NCBI GenBank assembly: GCA_946545105.1
Contig: CAMNMY010000069.1
Location: 1-5,477 of the forward strand
Direction: 5' to 3'
Length of the DNA stretch: 5,477 nt
From: an uncultured Clostridia bacterium
GTDB lineage: Bacteria; Bacillota_A; Clostridia; Christensenellales; UBA3700
How positions within the stretch are numbered: the stretch's first letter is position 1; every line of letters starts with the position of its first letter. The notes beneath the pieces were generated by a model, which had not been told where the DNA came from, did no database searches, and saw only the letters and a list, made by a program, of their open reading frames with translations. Made by a program: the position numbers and the translations under genes. Of the stretch, positions 1-5,477 are shown piece by piece.

Positions 1-350
1 CAAGTGGAGTATCTGCAGATATAAAAGAGATTGCCACATCAAGAACAGAATCTACAGCGACACTTCAAGACATTATAAAGGTTGCATCGGGGCTTTTAAA
101 TTATTCCGGAAAACTATATATGATTCATAAGAGTGAAAGACTATCTGAAGTGTTAACAACGCTTACATTGAATAAGCTTGAGCCAAAGAGATTAACGCTT
201 ATTTATCCAAAAGCATCAAAGGCTGTAGATACATTTATAGTGGAAGCACAAAAGTGTGGAGCGCCAGGATTAAAGATAGATAGCGTAGTAGTCTATGAAG
301 AAGACGGGTCTATGACTCCTTGGGCTAAAAAGTTATACGGGAAAGAATAA
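1..350 (+). CDS. trmN6: tRNA1(Val) (adenine(37)-N6)-methyltransferase, C-terminal part (5' end outside window)
   Basis: The reading frame is open from position 3 to the TAA at 348-350, giving the last 115 residues of a protein whose N-terminus lies off the left edge. The family (YfiC in E. coli, YabB in B. subtilis) transfers a methyl group from S-adenosylmethionine to N6 of the adenine next to the anticodon of tRNA1(Val). The visible part matches the family's C-terminal third: a TLQDIIKVASGLL helix, the strand GKLYMIHKSERL, then LEPKRLTLIYPKASK, a GAPGLKI segment and a final KLYGKE, very like the YabB ending. The SAM-binding motifs and the NPPY catalytic motif would lie upstream and cannot be checked. 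The methionine at 120 is internal, not a start, because the homologous frame continues upstream. The stop abuts the stop of the convergent kinase gene. The family call is confident; tRNA specificity is inferred from family. Confidence 0.87.
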   Translation, partial: SGVSADIKEIATSRTESTATLQDIIKVASGLLNYSGKLYMIHKSERLSEVLTTLTLNKLEPKRLTLIYPKASKAVDTFIVEAQKCGAPGLKIDSVVVYEEDGSMTPWAKKLYGKE

Positions 351-1562
351 TTATCTTAATGGTAGGGTAATTTCAAACGTTGTATATTTTCCAACTTCAG
401 AAAAACAAGTAACATCTCCACCCATAGATTTAGATATTAATTTTGCAATAGATAATCCAAGGCCAAAGCTCTTTCCGGCTTCTTTATGAGATTCATCCAA
501 TTTATAGAATCTATCAAAGATACGATCTATCATTTCTGGAGGAATTCCTTCACCTGTATTGGTTACTTTTATAGATATGTTTTTCAAAGTTTTAGCAAGA
601 GTAATACAAATTTCACCACCACGAGGCGTGTATTTAATAGCATTGTCTACTAAAATAGTAATCAATTTTTCAGCTTCAATCTTATTGCATCTATAGAATA
701 CATCTGGTTGAAGAGAAGAAACGAAACGGATATTGTTCTCATAGCATCCAGCTTCGCAAGATAAGAATACCCCTTCAATTAAATCGCTTATATTAACATC
801 AGATTTTTCAGCTTGGTAATCTGGTCTTTCCAAACGAGAAATTTCAAGCATTTGCAATATTAAACTGTTCATTCTATCGATTTGGTATTTAGCGCCTTCA
901 AGCCATCTTTGGTTTTCTGAAACTGTTCCATGAGGATCAGATAGAACTAAATCAAGATTTGTTTTTGCAACAGTAATTGGAGTTTTTAATTCGTGGGAAG
1001 CATTTGCAAGTAGTGCCTTTTCTTTATCAAAAGCATCCTTTATTGGTTTTGTTGCGCTCATAGCAAGAATATAACTCAAGCCAGTAATAACAACAAGCGA
1101 TACTAAAAATACAGAAAGAAGTGTAAGGCCTAAAGTCATTACTGTATTTCTTTGTTCTGTCCAATCTAAAATAGTGTAGATAGTTACTTTTGAGTTATCT
1201 TCTAAAGTGAAGTCTCTTTCAACATATGCAAACGATCTGCCGTCATAACCGAATTTTCCCTTGTTATTTTGGTTCAAAAGATCTTTTATAGATTCAATAT
1301 CTTCATTTGTGTAATTGTTAAATCCATATGAAGTAGTTTCTTGAGTATCATTTAAAGTTACTACTTTAATATACATAAACTTGCCATCTAGAGGAGCAGC
1401 TGGGTCTGTTGCAGCGCCTCTATCTAAAGTCTTTTCAATCTCATTATTAGTTGTTGAATAAGTAATTGAGAAAATTGTAGTAAAAGTAACAAGCAATAAT
1501 GCTCCAACAATAATAAGAGGAATCAATAAAAATTTATAACTTAGTTTATCAAACAGATTCAT
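351..1562 (-). CDS. membrane sensor histidine kinase of a two-component system
   Basis: A 403-residue sensor kinase that should autophosphorylate on a histidine and pass the phosphate to the regulator encoded just upstream. It has two membrane segments, about residues 9-35 and 141-168, flanking a roughly 105-residue extracytoplasmic sensor region that I do not recognise. The linker KPIKDAF...KEKALLANASHELKTP runs straight from the second membrane segment into the DHp helix with no room for a full HAMP domain, an arrangement seen in CiaH-like kinases. H190 is the phospho-acceptor. The ATPase domain shows the N box (LVDNAIKY, N307), the G1 box NTGEGIP (335-341, with Asn where many kinases have Asp, a common variant), the F box DRFYKLDES and the G2 box GLGLSIAK (from 367). 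I chose the ATG at 1562 over the one at 1568 because AAAAGAGG ends directly against 1568 but sits 6 bases before 1562. It overlaps the regulator gene by 14 bases, implying translational coupling. The stimulus is unknown. Confidence 0.93.
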   Translation of the reverse strand: MNLFDKLSYKFLLIPLIIVGALLLVTFTTIFSITYSTTNNEIEKTLDRGAATDPAAPLDGKFMYIKVVTLNDTQETTSYGFNNYTNEDIESIKDLLNQNNKGKFGYDGRSFAYVERDFTLEDNSKVTIYTILDWTEQRNTVMTLGLTLLSVFLVSLVVITGLSYILAMSATKPIKDAFDKEKALLANASHELKTPITVAKTNLDLVLSDPHGTVSENQRWLEGAKYQIDRMNSLILQMLEISRLERPDYQAEKSDVNISDLIEGVFLSCEAGCYENNIRFVSSLQPDVFYRCNKIEAEKLITILVDNAIKYTPRGGEICITLAKTLKNISIKVTNTGEGIPPEMIDRIFDRFYKLDESHKEAGKSFGLGLSIAKLISKSMGGDVTCFSEVGKYTTFEITLPLR

Positions 1563-2247
1563 TTGCATCCTCTTTTAGTTGAAGTTCATATCCAACGCCA
1601 CGAATAGATTGAATAGTGAAGTTTGCATTAACAAAGGCAATCTTTTTTCTAACAAATGAAATAAATACTTCCAAAGAATTAGATTCAAAATCGTTGTCCA
1701 ATCCCCATACCTTATTTATAAGAGCATCTTTTTCAACAACTCTTTTTGGGTTTTCAAATAGATATCTTAGAATTTCACATTCTTTGTTTGAAAGTTTAAT
1801 AGATTTTTCTCCGCACATTAGAGTATATGCAGCAATATCTAATGTTGCATTGCCAAAAGATAGTGAATTATCTGCAGTAAATTCGCCGCCTCTTCTTCTT
1901 AGAAGAGCTCTAATTCTTGCTAAAAGTTCAAGTGTTGAGAATGGTTTTGGTAAATAGTCATCTGCGCCCATATCCAAGCCTTGAACTTTGTTCATTTCTT
2001 GAGATAGTGCAGTCAACATAATAATTGGAGTTGTTATTTTTGCTTTTCTTAGTTCTGCCAATACTTCGAAGCCATTCTTCTTTGGCATCATTACATCTAA
2101 AATTATGCAATCATATACGCCGGTTAATCCATAAGCTACGCCTTCTTCGCCATCATGAACACATGTAACAGAGAATTTTTCTTTTTGCAAAATAGCCGTT
2201 AAAGCATCACATAAACTTATTGAATCTTCGACTAATAAAATACGCAT
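1549..2247 (-). CDS. OmpR/PhoB-family response regulator
   Basis: A full-length 232-residue regulator with an N-terminal receiver domain (about 1-118) and a C-terminal winged-helix DNA-binding domain (about 127-225). The receiver has the acidic pair E7/D8, the phospho-acceptor D51 in IILDVMMPKKNG, T79 in IIMLTA and K101 in DDYLPKPF. The output domain has KLSNKECEILRYLFENP, the recognition-helix stretch SLEVFISFVRKKI and the wing hairpin SIRGVGYEL. All phosphorylation residues are present, so it should be a working partner of the kinase encoded downstream, whose start lies within its 3' end. The start ATG (complement of 2245-2247) has the Shine-Dalgarno AAAAGGAGT at 2256-2264. It is the first gene of the operon and faces the SCP2/dehydrogenase-like operon across a 103-base region, making that operon and its own promoter candidate targets. 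The exact subfamily, such as CiaR-like, cannot be fixed by eye. Confidence 0.95.
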   Translation of the reverse strand: MRILLVEDSISLCDALTAILQKEKFSVTCVHDGEEGVAYGLTGVYDCIILDVMMPKKNGFEVLAELRKAKITTPIIMLTALSQEMNKVQGLDMGADDYLPKPFSTLELLARIRALLRRRGGEFTADNSLSFGNATLDIAAYTLMCGEKSIKLSNKECEILRYLFENPKRVVEKDALINKVWGLDNDFESNSLEVFISFVRKKIAFVNANFTIQSIRGVGYELQLKEDANESV

Positions 2248-2255
2248 AAATTCAT

Positions 2256-2264
2256 ACTCCTTTT
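2256..2264 (-). promoter_or_regulatory. ribosome binding site of the response regulator gene
   Basis: Read on the - strand this is AAAAGGAGT, a strong Shine-Dalgarno match located 8-9 bases before the ATG at 2247. It supports that start codon. Confidence 0.8.
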
Positions 2265-2272
2265 ACCATTTA

Positions 2273-2301
2273 AGTATAATATTTAAAATATTAAAAGTCC
2301 A
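2273..2301 (-). promoter_or_regulatory. predicted sigma-A-type promoter of the two-component operon
   Basis: On the - strand a -35 box TGGACT (2296-2301, 4 of 6 consensus matches) is followed after exactly 17 bases by a -10 box TATACT (2273-2278, 5 of 6). Transcription would begin near 2266, leaving a leader of about 20 bases that contains the ribosome binding site. The spacer is almost entirely A/T and holds a perfect palindrome. In such AT-rich DNA chance matches occur, but the position and spacing are right. Confidence 0.6.
2277..2293. repeat. 17-base perfect palindrome in the divergent control region, possible operator
   Basis: TAATATTT-A-AAATATTA is a perfect 8-1-8 inverted repeat. It lies within the -35/-10 spacer of the predicted promoter for the two-component operon and about 35 bases before the -10 box of the opposite operon. 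A dimeric repressor or the regulator itself could bind here. OmpR-type regulators more often use direct repeats, and an all-A/T palindrome can arise by chance, so the role is speculative. Confidence 0.35.
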
Positions 2302-2325
2302 TAACTATTATATTTAGCGTATTTG

Positions 2326-2334
2326 TGTTAAAAT
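2326..2334 (+). promoter_or_regulatory. possible extended -10 promoter for the SCP2/dehydrogenase-like operon
   Basis: TGTTAAAAT contains an extended -10 element, TG-n-TAAAAT (5 of 6 matches to TATAAT). No good -35 box is visible 16-18 bases upstream. Initiation about 7 bases downstream would fall near 2341, leaving only about 10 bases before the ATG at 2351. That leader would contain the weak Shine-Dalgarno AAGG (2342-2345). An alternative -10, TATATT at 2309-2314, would give a longer leader. Confidence 0.4.
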
Positions 2335-2350
2335 AGATTTCAAGGTAGTT

Positions 2351-2860
2351 ATGATTAATATATTTGCAGTAAGACAAAATATAAAAGCGATTTACACATA
2401 TGCAAAATTAGCATATGTTGTTAGCGGTATTCGTGCTTGTTACAAATATGATCCAAGAATTCACGAAGCTTTCCACGATTTAAAGGATGGCTCAGAATTA
2501 ATCTTAACTATGCATCCATCTATTTATTCAATTTATGCTATTAAAACTGAAAAAGGGTTAAAGTGTTCTCTAAGAAAGGATGCATATATATCAAATGGTG
2601 CTTTGGTAACATTCAAGAGTATCCAAGCAGCTCTACCAATTCTTAATAATAAGATTTCATTTACAGAAGCATTTAATCAAAATAGATATATCATTCAAGG
2701 CGATATAGGACTTGGTATGCATTTGGTAAATGTTTTGGATATGGCGCAAGCAACACTTGCTTCAGCCACAAAGAGAAGAAAATATTTAAAGGAAAAGCCA
2801 TTTTCATCTAACGTTGAATTTAAAGTAAAGATGACAGCATGGTTTAATGGTTGGAGATGA
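2351..2860 (+). CDS. SCP2 sterol-transfer-like domain protein
   Basis: A 169-residue protein, probably cytoplasmic: I see no signal peptide or clear membrane segment. The middle resembles the SCP2 fold, whose members bind lipids or other hydrophobic ligands in a tunnel. A beta-rich half (SELILTMHPSIYSIYAIKTEKG, about 48-69, and the strand GALVTFKS, 83-90) is followed by a helix and the SCP2-like stretch ISFTEAFNQNRYIIQGDIGLG (102-122), which parallels the family pattern of an Ala-rich helix, a G/N-R/K strand, then 'GD' and a helix. Residues 1-35 form a separate N-terminal extension, and the tail is basic (TKRRKYLKEK) then aromatic (AWFNGW). The ATG at 2351 has a weak AAGG 5 bases upstream. 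It is the first gene of a + strand operon, and its TGA overlaps the next gene's ATG by four bases. The family call rests on pattern similarity, and the ligand is unknown. Confidence 0.6.
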   Translation: MINIFAVRQNIKAIYTYAKLAYVVSGIRACYKYDPRIHEAFHDLKDGSELILTMHPSIYSIYAIKTEKGLKCSLRKDAYISNGALVTFKSIQAALPILNNKISFTEAFNQNRYIIQGDIGLGMHLVNVLDMAQATLASATKRRKYLKEKPFSSNVEFKVKMTAWFNGWR

Positions 2861-4041
2861 AACAAGAATATTTTGAGTTTTCCAATAATGTAAAGATTAT
2901 TGCAGGACCAGGTGCACTAGATAGCCTAGCCCCAACTATTGCTTTGTATGGTGGCTTTAGAATTTTTATTGTCAGCGATAAAGTTATTGAAAAATTTGGT
3001 CATATCGAGACACTAAAGAAAGCATTAAAGGGCGTTGAAGAATTAACAGTTGGTGCAACATATCTAGATGCGCCATCTTCATTGACAACAAAAGATGTTG
3101 AAAATATGTATATAGCATTTAGAAAGAGCGGCTGCGATGCCATTATTGGCGTTGGCGGTTCTCGTGTAATGAATGCTGCAAAAGCACTAGCTATTTTAGT
3201 TACAACAAGAACAAAGAACATCGCAGATTTTAGAGGAATAGATACAGCAACTAAAACTAATCATATTGCGTTTGGTTTAGTTCCTACTGCTTTTGGGAGC
3301 GGCGGTGAAGTATCTAGAACGGTTGTTGTCATCGATGAAGAACACAAAACTCCAATTGAAATTGTATCTGATGCGCTTCAACCAAACTTTGCAATCTTAG
3401 ATCCAATGTTTTTAAAGACACTTCCAGATAAGGAAATTTATATGGGTCTTGTAGATATTCTATCTTATAGTATTGAATCATACATTTCCGCAAGAGCAAA
3501 TTCTTTAACAAAGAGCTTTTCAAAGATGGCAATGTTCTTGGTAAAAGATAATTTCCAAAAAGCTATCTTAGATAGAGATGATTTGTCTTTGAATAATCTA
3601 CAAAAAGCAGCATCAATCTCTGCAATTACTTATTCAAATACATATACAGGACTTGCGCATGCTCTTGCAAACACATTGGCAGCTACATATAAAATCCATA
3701 GGGCAGAAGTTCTATGTTGTATATTCTATAATGTGCTACAAGATTTGAAATCGCAATGTATAGAGCAATTTGCACAAATGCTTTTATTCTATAGAGGTGC
3801 AAAAGAATATGCAGCTATAACGGACGATGAAAGAGCTGACGTATTTTTGAGAGTAATTTCAAATATGATTAAGCATATGTCTAACAACTTTAAAGTAAAA
3901 ACAAAATTGTCTGACTATGGTGTAAAAGAAGAAGATTTAGCAATGCTTGCCGATTTGACAATACACGATGGCGATATGATTGCAGCGCCAAAACAATATA
4001 CAAAAGAGGAAATAATAGAGATCTTAAGACAATCTCTTTAA
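2857..4041 (+). CDS. iron-containing alcohol dehydrogenase-family protein with altered metal site (copy 1)
   Basis: A 394-residue protein of typical length for the group III alcohol dehydrogenase / dehydroquinate-synthase-like fold. Family marks in order are FSNNVKIIAGPGALDSL (8-24), CDAIIGVGGSRVMNAAK (93-109, the nucleotide loop), VPTAFGSGGEVSRTVVV (142-158), ILDPMFLKTLP (180-190), LVDILSYSIESY (198-209), TGLAHALANTLAATYKIHRAE (264-284) and SDYGVKEEDL (352-361). Compared with FucO from memory, whose metal ligands are D196, H200, H263 and H277, this protein keeps D200 and H268. It has Y204 for the second ligand and, in a gapless alignment, R282 for the fourth; H281 is adjacent and could substitute. 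The usual GGGSxxD loop reads GGSRVMN, with N106 for Asp. Activity on alcohols is therefore doubtful. I chose the ATG at 2857 (ATGA overlap with the preceding stop); an in-frame TTG at 2851 would add two residues but has no better ribosome site. The substrate is unknown. Confidence 0.85.
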   Translation: MKQEYFEFSNNVKIIAGPGALDSLAPTIALYGGFRIFIVSDKVIEKFGHIETLKKALKGVEELTVGATYLDAPSSLTTKDVENMYIAFRKSGCDAIIGVGGSRVMNAAKALAILVTTRTKNIADFRGIDTATKTNHIAFGLVPTAFGSGGEVSRTVVVIDEEHKTPIEIVSDALQPNFAILDPMFLKTLPDKEIYMGLVDILSYSIESYISARANSLTKSFSKMAMFLVKDNFQKAILDRDDLSLNNLQKAASISAITYSNTYTGLAHALANTLAATYKIHRAEVLCCIFYNVLQDLKSQCIEQFAQMLLFYRGAKEYAAITDDERADVFLRVISNMIKHMSNNFKVKTKLSDYGVKEEDLAMLADLTIHDGDMIAAPKQYTKEEIIEILRQSL

Positions 4042-4044
4042 GGA
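4040..4044 (+). promoter_or_regulatory. ribosome binding site overlapping the stop codon of dehydrogenase-like copy 1
   Basis: AAGGA shares its first two bases with the TAA stop (4039-4041) and ends two bases before the ATG at 4047. The spacing is shorter than usual, which fits re-initiation by ribosomes finishing the upstream gene rather than independent loading. Confidence 0.5.
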
Positions 4045-4046
4045 AC

Positions 4047-5216
4047 ATGAACGATATTATTACTTTTGATAACACAATAAAATTATTAGTAGGGACAGAC
4101 GTTATAAACGATTTGCCATATAATTTGTCGCTAAAGAATTGCGAAAAAGTAATGATTGTTTGCGATGAAATTGCTTTTAGATTAGGTTATGTAGATATGG
4201 TTAAAAACGTATTTACAACATCGCCTATAGATATCGTCTATATCTATAAAAAGATTGGTGATGTAGCAACAGATAAAGATGTTGAAGAAATTGCAAGAAT
4301 GTATCGCTATTATAAATGCGATTCAATTATCGCAATAGGAAGAAAGGCATCTATGCTTGCTGCAAAAGGTGCAAAACTTTTAGTCGTTGAATCTGTAAGA
4401 TATATATCTCACTATATTGCTAATCCAATAAGCGAATACCCAACAAATGATGTTTGTCTAGTTTGTGTGCCAATTAATTTTGGTTCAGGATATGAGGCAT
4501 TACCTTTAACAAGAGTTTATGATAAAGAACACAATAAAATATATGAGGTTACCTCACGATATTCATCAACAGATATTCTAGTATTAGAAACAAGAATGAG
4601 TGATATCATTCCTCCAAAAGCTATAGCAACATATGGATTGTTTGCGCTATCTTTAGCACTTGAGTGCTATAAAGATGATGAAGCCCCAATGATTTCAAAA
4701 GCATACGCTGATGCCGCAATTGCTTTGGTATATGAATATCTAATTAAGTGCATGTTCAAAAATGCAGATATGCTATATAGACAAAAAATAATGGAAGCAG
4801 TAGGTTATGCATCTTGTGCATATGCTTCAATTAAGAAGAACAATCTTTTGGCTCCATTGTCAGATATTATCTCAGATAGATATTTAGCAAATAGCGCTAA
4901 CATCTATGCTATTTTGTTTAGAAAATATATTCCAACAGTTAAGATGGGTAGAGCTTTTGGTTATGCGATAAATTCAATGGTTGATGCCAACGATTATGCT
5001 CTTTATGCAAAAGAAGCAAGAATTCAAAAGACACTTGCTCAAGTTGAAGATTTATATTTGGAAGTTGAAAAGTGCGTAGATTTTAATGCAAGATTAAGAG
5101 ACTTTGGTATTAAAGAAGAGGATCTTCAAGAAATAGTAGATAGTTTTCAAAGATATAATGAAGATGAATCTTTAACAAATGAAGTTGTTTTAACTCTTTT
5201 GAGGGCTGCATATTAA
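4047..5216 (+). CDS. iron-containing alcohol dehydrogenase-like pseudoenzyme (copy 2)
   Basis: A 389-residue diverged paralogue of the preceding protein, intact but apparently without the family's active site. Fold-level motifs remain: the N-terminal strand IITFDNTIKLLVG, CDSIIAIG (91-98), VPINFGSGYE (141-150), DKEHNKIYEV (159-168), GLFALSLALECY (197-208) and RLRDFGIKEEDL (349-360), several matching copy 1. The metal Asp and second-ligand His positions read F199 and L203, the third His falls at or near P270, and the region of the fourth (ANSAN, 281-285) has no His. The nucleotide loop GGGSxxD is replaced by GRKASML (98-104), although the following AAK is kept. The gene starts five bases after copy 1 stops, with AAGGA (4040-4044) overlapping that stop and lying only two bases from the ATG, so coupled translation is likely. 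A structural or regulatory partner of copy 1 is the simplest idea; this is inference. The fold call is confident through similarity to copy 1. Confidence 0.75.
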   Translation: MNDIITFDNTIKLLVGTDVINDLPYNLSLKNCEKVMIVCDEIAFRLGYVDMVKNVFTTSPIDIVYIYKKIGDVATDKDVEEIARMYRYYKCDSIIAIGRKASMLAAKGAKLLVVESVRYISHYIANPISEYPTNDVCLVCVPINFGSGYEALPLTRVYDKEHNKIYEVTSRYSSTDILVLETRMSDIIPPKAIATYGLFALSLALECYKDDEAPMISKAYADAAIALVYEYLIKCMFKNADMLYRQKIMEAVGYASCAYASIKKNNLLAPLSDIISDRYLANSANIYAILFRKYIPTVKMGRAFGYAINSMVDANDYALYAKEARIQKTLAQVEDLYLEVEKCVDFNARLRDFGIKEEDLQEIVDSFQRYNEDESLTNEVVLTLLRAAY

Positions 5217-5218
5217 TA

Positions 5219-5477
5219 ATGCAAATTAGAAATTACCAACAAGAATTAGACACAATACTAAAAGTATTGAGAGAAAATAAAAAACGACCAACGCTTTTGC
5301 TCCATGCGTGCTGTGCTCCATGTAGTAGTTATTGTGTTGAATATCTAAAAGATTATTTTGATATAACTCTTTATTTTTATAATCCAAATATAGAATCAGA
5401 AGAAGAATTTGAAAAAAGATTTAATGAATTCAAAAAGATATATGAAAAATTTGATGTAAAGGCCATAAAAGCGCCAT
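5219..5477 (+). CDS. queH: epoxyqueuosine reductase QueH, N-terminal part (3' end outside window)
   Basis: The first 86 residues are visible, with the frame still open at the right edge. QueH carries out the last step of queuosine synthesis, reducing epoxyqueuosine in tRNA, and replaces the unrelated cobalamin-dependent QueG. The start resembles Firmicute QueH proteins: NYQQELDTIL (5-14), the strand TLLLHACCAPCSSYC (25-39) with the adjacent Cys pair C31-C32 that is a family hallmark for cluster binding, plus C35 and C39, then YFDITLYFYNPNI (46-58) and the EEFEKRFNEF helix (62-71). The distal CxxC ligands lie beyond the window. The ATG at 5219 is two bases after the preceding TAA. The nearest purine run, GAGG at 5201-5204, is 14 bases away, so translation is probably coupled to the upstream gene. 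Operon membership may be simple co-transcription, as no functional link with the upstream genes is evident. Confidence 0.9.
   Translation, partial: MQIRNYQQELDTILKVLRENKKRPTLLLHACCAPCSSYCVEYLKDYFDITLYFYNPNIESEEEFEKRFNEFKKIYEKFDVKAIKAP

Noticed and set aside
120..122. ATG at 120 as start of a small 76-residue protein
   Set aside because: The frame is open upstream to the window edge and the upstream residues continue the methyltransferase family pattern, so this is an internal methionine.
1563..1568. ATG at 1568 as start of the sensor kinase
   Set aside because: The AAAAGAGG ribosome site directly abuts this ATG with zero spacing, while the ATG at 1562 is 6 bases away.
1616..1957. Open frame of 113 codons on the + strand
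   Set aside because: It lies wholly inside the well-supported response regulator gene on the other strand, has no recognisable domain and has no credible ribosome site.
2851..2859. TTG at 2851 as start of the first dehydrogenase-like gene
   Set aside because: It adds only Met-Glu. The ATG at 2857 forms the classic ATGA overlap with the upstream stop, and TTG has no better Shine-Dalgarno.
2858..2860. TGA read as tryptophan (Mollicute-type code)
   Set aside because: Tryptophans are encoded by TGG, and TGA ends the SCP2-like gene exactly at the start of the next gene.
3000..3532. Two short - strand open frames (3000-3221 and 3329-3532)
   Set aside because: They are antisense shadows of the first dehydrogenase-like gene, with no family resemblance.
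3890..4075. Hydrophobic 61-codon - strand open frame spanning the junction of the two dehydrogenase-like genes
   Set aside because: It is Leu/Ile-rich because it is antisense to Lys/Glu-rich coding sequence; no promoter or ribosome site was seen.
1..5477. CRISPR arrays, insertion sequences, tRNA or rRNA genes, attachment sites
   Set aside because: No regularly spaced repeats, transposase-like frames, terminal inverted repeats or structural RNA signatures were seen; nearly the whole window is coding.

Overview
The window is AT-rich and densely coded, and looks like a low-GC Bacillota chromosome, possibly an uncultured Clostridia- or Bacilli-like lineage. The reasons are the base composition, a Bacillus YabB-type TrmN6 tail, a Firmicute-style QueH start and an OmpR/histidine-kinase pair with a CiaH-like linker. 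The lineage is an inference, not a determination. The genetic code looks standard: tryptophan is TGG and TGA is used as a stop.

Layout. Positions 1-350 hold the 3' end of a tRNA1(Val) adenine-N6 methyltransferase gene on the + strand. It converges with zero spacing on a two-component operon on the - strand, which reads response regulator (2247-1549) then sensor kinase (1562-351). A 103-base divergent control region (2248-2350) follows. It carries a good promoter for the two-component operon, a weaker extended -10 promoter for the opposite operon, and a 17-base perfect palindrome inside the spacer of the first. From 2351 to the right edge runs a tightly packed + strand operon with gaps from -4 to +5 bases: an SCP2-like lipid-binding-domain protein, two tandem iron-alcohol-dehydrogenase-fold proteins, and the start of queH (cut by the window edge).

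The most unusual part is the tandem dehydrogenase-like pair. The first copy keeps the fold signatures, one metal-binding Asp and one His, but appears to have lost the other two metal ligands and the dinucleotide-loop Asp. The second copy appears to have lost all four metal ligands and the glycine-rich nucleotide loop, yet keeps fold-level motifs. They may form a paralogous complex in which one or both subunits are pseudoenzymes, made together with a small SCP2-like protein that could bind a hydrophobic ligand. The shared divergent control region makes regulation by the neighbouring two-component system possible, but nothing in the sequence proves it.
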